Origin: Arachidicoccus soli
GTDB lineage: Bacteria > Bacteroidota > Bacteroidia > Chitinophagales > Chitinophagaceae
NCBI RefSeq assembly: GCF_003600625.1
Contig: NZ_CP032489.1
Location: forward strand, 2,728,001 to 2,792,000
Length of the DNA: 64,000 nucleotides
Direction of reading: 5' to 3'
Positions 60,497-64,000 of the stretch are shown piece by piece; position 1 is the first letter of the stretch; every line of letters starts with the position of its first letter. The position numbers were made by a program, and so were the translations under genes. The notes under the pieces were generated by a model. The model was not told where the DNA came from. It saw only the letters and a program-made list of their open reading frames with translations, and ran no database searches.

Positions 60497-62509
60497 TTAC
60501 ATTTGGCTTAGTGGATTATATTCCTTTTCAATACCCATCAGTTCGCGTTGGTAATTCTCAACCGCTTGGTATTTCAACTCTTTCAACCCGTTCGATAGCA
60601 ACAGCGCGCCAATCCCGTTTTGCTCCAATACATCCTGCCTACGCTGTTTCTTAATACCCGCTTGCGACATCTCCTCTGTGGTAGTGGCCAGTAGCTTGTT
60701 TAAGAAATTGCGGCCGCCGTCAGTCATATCGGCCATACACCCTGCTACTGGCGTTACGGCCTTCGCTACAAAGCGCAACCGTTGGTTATCTGTTATCAAT
60801 ACACGGCTTGGGTCGTAAGGATCATATTTTGTAAATACCGATTTACCGATATTGTCCATATAGTAAGCCTTTGGCACACCATAACTATAAGATGTTCCCA
60901 ATATCGTAGGCTCTACCACGCCGTTGCGTATTTGGTTGCTCCATCCGTGTGTAATGCCGAATTTCATTAAGAATTGTTCATCGGTCAATGGCACTTTGTA
61001 CTTTTCCGGCATTGTGTTAAATGCTTCCAGCCATAACTGTTGGCGGCTTTTTTTCTTTTTATCAAATCCTATAGGCATTGTGCGCAACCTTTCAATGTGT
61101 TGCTCCAATTGTACCGATGCTTCATCTATATGTGCCCACTCCTTTTTAAGAGCCGTTACAGCTTCCAAATTCACGCCGCGTGTTTTAGCCGAAATATTAT
61201 GGCCGGTGTAGTTATCGTTATCCCATTTCAAAGAGCGCTGCCAATCTATATGGCCGAATAAGTTTTCAATCCTACGGCCGCCTTTACTGCCTACTGGCGT
61301 TGGGTAATAATGCCCGATGCCTTCATAGTAAGGTGTCAATTCATTTATATTCCATTGGTCAGTTTTCAATTCAAAGGGTGCGTACCAGTCGCCGGTAAGC
61401 TCGCGAACGTGATACATCGCATTTATATAGGCAAGCCTTACCAAATCGGCGTTCATTTTTTCACCGGCAATAGCATAGCCAAGTATATAATCGTTGTGGC
61501 TGTCGGTAACGATAATGCCTTTGATACGGTGGTATTCTTTTGCTGTGTCGCCCCTAAACCACCAATCAAGATGATTATCATCGCTTTCCCACAACAACAT
61601 TGGGGACGATGGGCGATTGTGTTTAATTTTCCGGCGCGTTTTGTCGTTAATTTCCGCTTTACCCACACGCCCGGAAAGGAACTGTTTGTTGCGGGCCATA
61701 AAGTTTTTTACCGTGCCGTCGGTAATGGTTTTATGCCCGTTCTTTTCAGCCCACTCATTGTAAATGCGCGAGATAAACACACAATCGTACTGGTTATGGT
61801 GGTCGAGCAGTTCCAGTAGGTAGCTTTCGCTCAAGTCGTCATCCACCTTAGCGGCCAGCTTGTTGCCATACAAATGGGAAATGAGATAAGGATAACCGGT
61901 AACAGAAAACTGTTGCAATGCCCGGCGCAGCGTGGCATAAGTGCCTGCAAATTTGTTCGGCAGCTTGCCTTCTGTTTGCCAAGCCTTTATTATTTCGCAA
62001 ATCCTTTCGTAGTAGCTTTCTATCGCAATGCCAAAACGCTCTTTTATCAGCTTCTTTTTATCCGCTTCCGCCTCCAGTATCGTTTGCAGTACCGATGCGC
62101 CCAATGTGTATTTTCGTATTACATCCGGCAATAAACTGCTTTTGCCGGTTGGACCATCATACCGGTACGCGCTGTAAAACTGCTCCGCCGTCCTATCCAT
62201 TACAATGCTATCCCGCAGCGGCTTGCTGCTCATGTAATATACCGGGTCGCCACATTTACAATTATCTTCCGGTTGGTGATGACATTGTACTTTCTTCTTT
62301 AACCACTGCTGTATTTTCTCACGGTTCTTATCGCTCATTTCATCGTAAGCGTACAACACGCACCGCGCATCTTCCCAATCTTTTGTTACCCCATACCCCT
62401 TTGTCGAACGAATGTTTACCGACTTCAACGTATTAAGAGGAAATCCCGCTTCCACCATTTCGGAAAACTCAATGAATAAATTATTATCAGCGTTTAGTTT
62501 CATATTCAA
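60497..62509 (-). CDS. MuA-like DDE transposase
   Basis: 670 residues. After a DNA-binding N-terminal half comes the RNase-H-like core with acidic residues in LLWESDDNHLDWW (Asp310/311/315), LKTDQWN (Asp384) and GRRIENLFGH (Glu415), the likely DDE triad. A C-terminal Mu-transposase beta domain follows (TKYDPYDPSRVLITDN). It cuts the phage ends and joins them to target DNA. It likely binds the 22-bp end repeats. Confidence 0.93.
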   Translation of the reverse strand: MNMKLNADNNLFIEFSEMVEAGFPLNTLKSVNIRSTKGYGVTKDWEDARCVLYAYDEMSDKNREKIQQWLKKKVQCHHQPEDNCKCGDPVYYMSSKPLRDSIVMDRTAEQFYSAYRYDGPTGKSSLLPDVIRKYTLGASVLQTILEAEADKKKLIKERFGIAIESYYERICEIIKAWQTEGKLPNKFAGTYATLRRALQQFSVTGYPYLISHLYGNKLAAKVDDDLSESYLLELLDHHNQYDCVFISRIYNEWAEKNGHKTITDGTVKNFMARNKQFLSGRVGKAEINDKTRRKIKHNRPSSPMLLWESDDNHLDWWFRGDTAKEYHRIKGIIVTDSHNDYILGYAIAGEKMNADLVRLAYINAMYHVRELTGDWYAPFELKTDQWNINELTPYYEGIGHYYPTPVGSKGGRRIENLFGHIDWQRSLKWDNDNYTGHNISAKTRGVNLEAVTALKKEWAHIDEASVQLEQHIERLRTMPIGFDKKKKSRQQLWLEAFNTMPEKYKVPLTDEQFLMKFGITHGWSNQIRNGVVEPTILGTSYSYGVPKAYYMDNIGKSVFTKYDPYDPSRVLITDNQRLRFVAKAVTPVAGCMADMTDGGRNFLNKLLATTTEEMSQAGIKKQRRQDVLEQNGIGALLLSNGLKELKYQAVENYQRELMGIEKEYNPLSQM

Positions 62510-62517
62510 AAGGTTGG

Positions 62518-62721
62518 TTAATTAAACGGTACTAAGTCTTTTACTGCCCGCGCGATGGCTGTTTCCACTTCCTCTTTCACAATCATATAGCGGTCAAAAA
62601 CTTTTTGATTTTCGCGGTCGCCATTTAAAACGAGGTAAACCATCCGCTCTGTAACCCCTTCCTTTTCGGCAACTATTTTTACGATATGTGCTTTTAAATT
62701 GTTTCTACTTTGATTTTTCAT
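62518..62721 (-). CDS. Small early DNA-binding protein (Ner-like position)
   Basis: 67 residues from ATG 62721 (MKNQSRNNLKAHIVKIVAEK). The helix EKEGVTERMVYLVLNGDRE resembles a helix-turn-helix. It is the first gene of the early operon, next to the operator, where Mu carries ner. A longer frame starts at 62796 inside the palindrome and is unlikely. Confidence 0.6.
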   Translation of the reverse strand: MKNQSRNNLKAHIVKIVAEKEGVTERMVYLVLNGDRENQKVFDRYMIVKEEVETAIARAVKDLVPFN

Positions 62722-62771
62722 ACTACTTTTACTTCCTCGTTTTATGTTCCTTTGTAAAGAACAGAACAAAA

Positions 62772-62808
62772 TTAGCGAATAAATTGGTATTACCAACTAT
62801 TTCGCTAA
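62772..62808. promoter_or_regulatory. 37-bp operator-like palindrome between repressor and early operon
   Basis: TTAGCGAA (62772-62779) and TTCGCTAA (62801-62808), with TTGGTA (62784-62789) and TACCAA (62791-62796), are mirrored exactly about base 62790. It fills most of the gap between the divergent repressor and early genes. Confidence 0.75.
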
Positions 62809-62823
62809 ATAAATTTATATTTT

Positions 62824-63393
62824 ATGGAAAATTATTTTGCCGACAACCTTATATTATTAAGGAAAGCATACAGTAAAACGCAGTCTGTTATTGCATTACA
62901 GGTTAAAAAGTCGCAAAGGATAGTGTCTAACTGGGAAAGGAAAGAAACACAGCCAAGTATAGAAGAAATTGGAATTATTAGCGAATATTTTGGTATTTCG
63001 GCACACGAATTACTATTTATCGACTTATCAAATGCACACCTAACCAAAAAAGAAGTCGGCAAAAAAAATGAAGAAAATGCACACCCAATTGCACACCCAT
63101 CTGCACACCTAAATGATAAAAAAGGTAAAAATTACGAGGTTGGGGAGGGAGAGTTTCGGCAAGTTGCCCAAGAATCTGCAATGTATGCGGTAGCAAGCCA
63201 ATCCAACAAAATGGAGGGCTTATATCAATCGCAAATCAATACGCTCAACGCCCTTATATCTGCCAAAGATGCAATCATAGCGCAGCTTTCCACAGATAAT
63301 GAGCGTTTAAAAAGAGATAACGCAATCCTCGAAAGTGCAGTTCCTTCTACGCCGCAACTAACCAAGCCCAAAGCAACAGTCAAAGGCAGTTAA
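62824..63393 (+). CDS. Phage repressor (XRE-type helix-turn-helix)
   Basis: 189 residues. N-terminal HTH: YSKTQSVIALQVKKSQRIV, then NWERKETQPSIEEIG. The linker holds AHP repeats (NAHPIAHPSAHLN) and the C-terminus is a coiled coil (AKDAIIAQLSTDNERLKRDN) suited to oligomerisation. It is the only gene of the early end read rightward, so it is the c-type lysogeny repressor. It probably binds the adjacent palindrome. Confidence 0.8.
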   Translation: MENYFADNLILLRKAYSKTQSVIALQVKKSQRIVSNWERKETQPSIEEIGIISEYFGISAHELLFIDLSNAHLTKKEVGKKNEENAHPIAHPSAHLNDKKGKNYEVGEGEFRQVAQESAMYAVASQSNKMEGLYQSQINTLNALISAKDAIIAQLSTDNERLKRDNAILESAVPSTPQLTKPKATVKGS

Positions 63394-63646
63394 TTCCGTT
63401 CATAAATAGCCTTTAATTCGCTATTTACGCTATTTTACGCTTAAAATGGTATTAATTGGAAGTTAGCCGCCGCAATCGTACCTAAAAATGTACCCACAAT
63501 TTACCCAAATGGAATCAAAAAACACTTTTCGTTTTATTCCGCAATTCGCACAAAAAAAGCTAAAACACACATATAACGTGCATTTCAGCCTTTTTTTCGC
63601 ACAAAAATATAAGTAGTATTATTGTACGTTATGTTTTACCCCCCTT
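63394..63646. other. Prophage early-end region with phased CGCT repeats and end site
   Basis: No gene is present. TTCGCTA (63417), TACGCTA (63426) and TACGCTT (63436) recur about every 9-10 bp and resemble the outer arms of the operator. AAAACATAACGTACAATAAT (minus strand, 63618-63637) is the inverted counterpart of the 22-bp repeats at the other end. Both suit repressor and transposase binding. Confidence 0.55.
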
Positions 63647-63651
63647 AATTG
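63647..63651. repeat. Target-site duplication AATTG, right copy
   Basis: The second copy of AATTG. Host frame resumes here as ATT GAT GGA TAT TCT (IDGYS). Confidence 0.85.
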
Positions 63652-64000
63652 ATGGATATTCTTTTTGGTGTAAAAACAATCCAGTAATTGCGTTAACATT
63701 GAGACATAATAGAATTGATAATTTGGCATTTACGATTCTACACGAATTAGGTCATATAGCTTTACATCTTAAAGGAAATAAAGAAATTAGATTTATGGAC
63801 TTAAGTAAAATTGAAGAAAATGAGTTTGAAAATGAAGCTAATTTATATGCCCAAGAAAGCTTGATACCATCTGAATATTGGAATGATTTATTAGAAAATT
63901 ATTTACCATTAAGTGATAAAGAGATATGCGACTTTGCAAATAAATATAGAATTCATCCTGCTATAATTTTAGAAAGAGCTTGTTTCGAAATGAATTACTA
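63647..64000 (+). pseudogene. higA: HigA-type antitoxin, 3' part: ImmA/IrrE-like metallopeptidase domain (partial)
   Basis: The frame reads DGYSFWCKNNPVIALTLRHN, then NLAFTILHELGHIALHL with the zinc motif HELGH, and ENEANLYAQE with the third ligand region. This is the ImmA/IrrE domain found at the C-terminus of long HigA antitoxins. It continues from the fragment at 24514-25216 and runs off the window. It has no start of its own here. Confidence 0.82.

Larger units (their letters stand above)
25217..63646. mobile_element. Mu-like transposable prophage, about 38.4 kb, with contractile-tail genes and a DGR
   Basis: The element has a MuA-like DDE transposase, a MuB-like ATPase, GemA-like and DUF3164 proteins, a gp29-type portal, a MuF protein, a tail sheath and tape measure, and a repressor at the early end. 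It is bounded by a 5-bp host duplication (AATTG). The late end at 25217 carries two adjacent 22-bp repeats, like R1 and R2 of Mu, and the early end at 63646 has a matching inverted site. All core modules appear complete, so the phage may be functional. Confidence 0.92.

Overview
The window is Bacteroidota DNA, most likely a member of the Chitinophagia. Three things point there: promoters of the TAnnTTTG type, few Shine-Dalgarno sequences, and a ParA/ParB/DUF5683 gene order. A placement at genus level is not possible from the sequence alone. Bases 1-22322 are ordinary chromosome. In order they hold a sugar-catabolism edge (split transketolase, fucose-isomerase-like enzyme, DeoR regulator), a compact oxidoreductase cluster (AraC, two SDRs, aldo/keto reductase, two NmrA-like proteins) divergent from an Rrf2 regulator, infC, the RNase P RNA, a thioredoxin-like protein, a metallophosphoesterase, an MBL-fold hydrolase, parA/parB, dapB, a GlcD-type FAD oxidase, and genes for a LOG phosphoribohydrolase, hpt, a LysM glucosaminidase, an O-methyltransferase and a pentapeptide-repeat protein.

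From 22323 to the window end lies a higBA-type toxin-antitoxin locus hit by two mobile elements. The toxin gene carries an early stop codon and is split by an IS200/IS605-family element (22498-24277, tnpA and tnpB divergent). The antitoxin gene is split by a 38.4 kb Mu-like transposable prophage (25217-63646) flanked by a 5-bp target duplication AATTG. Removing the prophage and one AATTG rejoins the antitoxin reading frame into its ImmA/IrrE-type HELGH domain, which runs off the window end.

The prophage reads from its early end at 63.6 kb. A repressor (+) faces an early operon (-) across a 37-bp operator-like palindrome. The early operon encodes a MuA-like transposase, a MuB-like ATPase, a DnaA-domain-IV-like protein, DUF3164, DUF4406 and a RecA-like ATPase, then a diversity-generating retroelement (DGR), then a GemA-like protein and accessory genes. 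Head genes (small and large terminase, gp36-like, portal, MuF with a C-terminal nuclease-like domain, virion morphogenesis) are on + at 44.4-51 kb. Protease, capsid, contractile tail, baseplate, fibres, spanin-like lysis proteins and a D12 adenine methylase are on - from 44.3 down to 25.4 kb.

The most interesting system is the DGR at 53.4-55.7 kb. It has a reverse transcriptase, one 68-bp template repeat, and two 68-bp variable repeats in two small adjacent proteins that are not tail fibres. Against the template the variable repeats differ by 8 and 6 substitutions at coding-strand adenines, and by only one change at any other base. That is the mark of adenine-directed mutagenic retrohoming, here aimed at two early-region proteins of unknown role. 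Other points of note are a MuF-nuclease fusion followed by a long hairpin, a candidate -1 frameshift in the tail-chaperone genes, adjacent 22-bp end repeats resembling Mu R1/R2, and short palindromic repeats inserted in-frame into phage genes.
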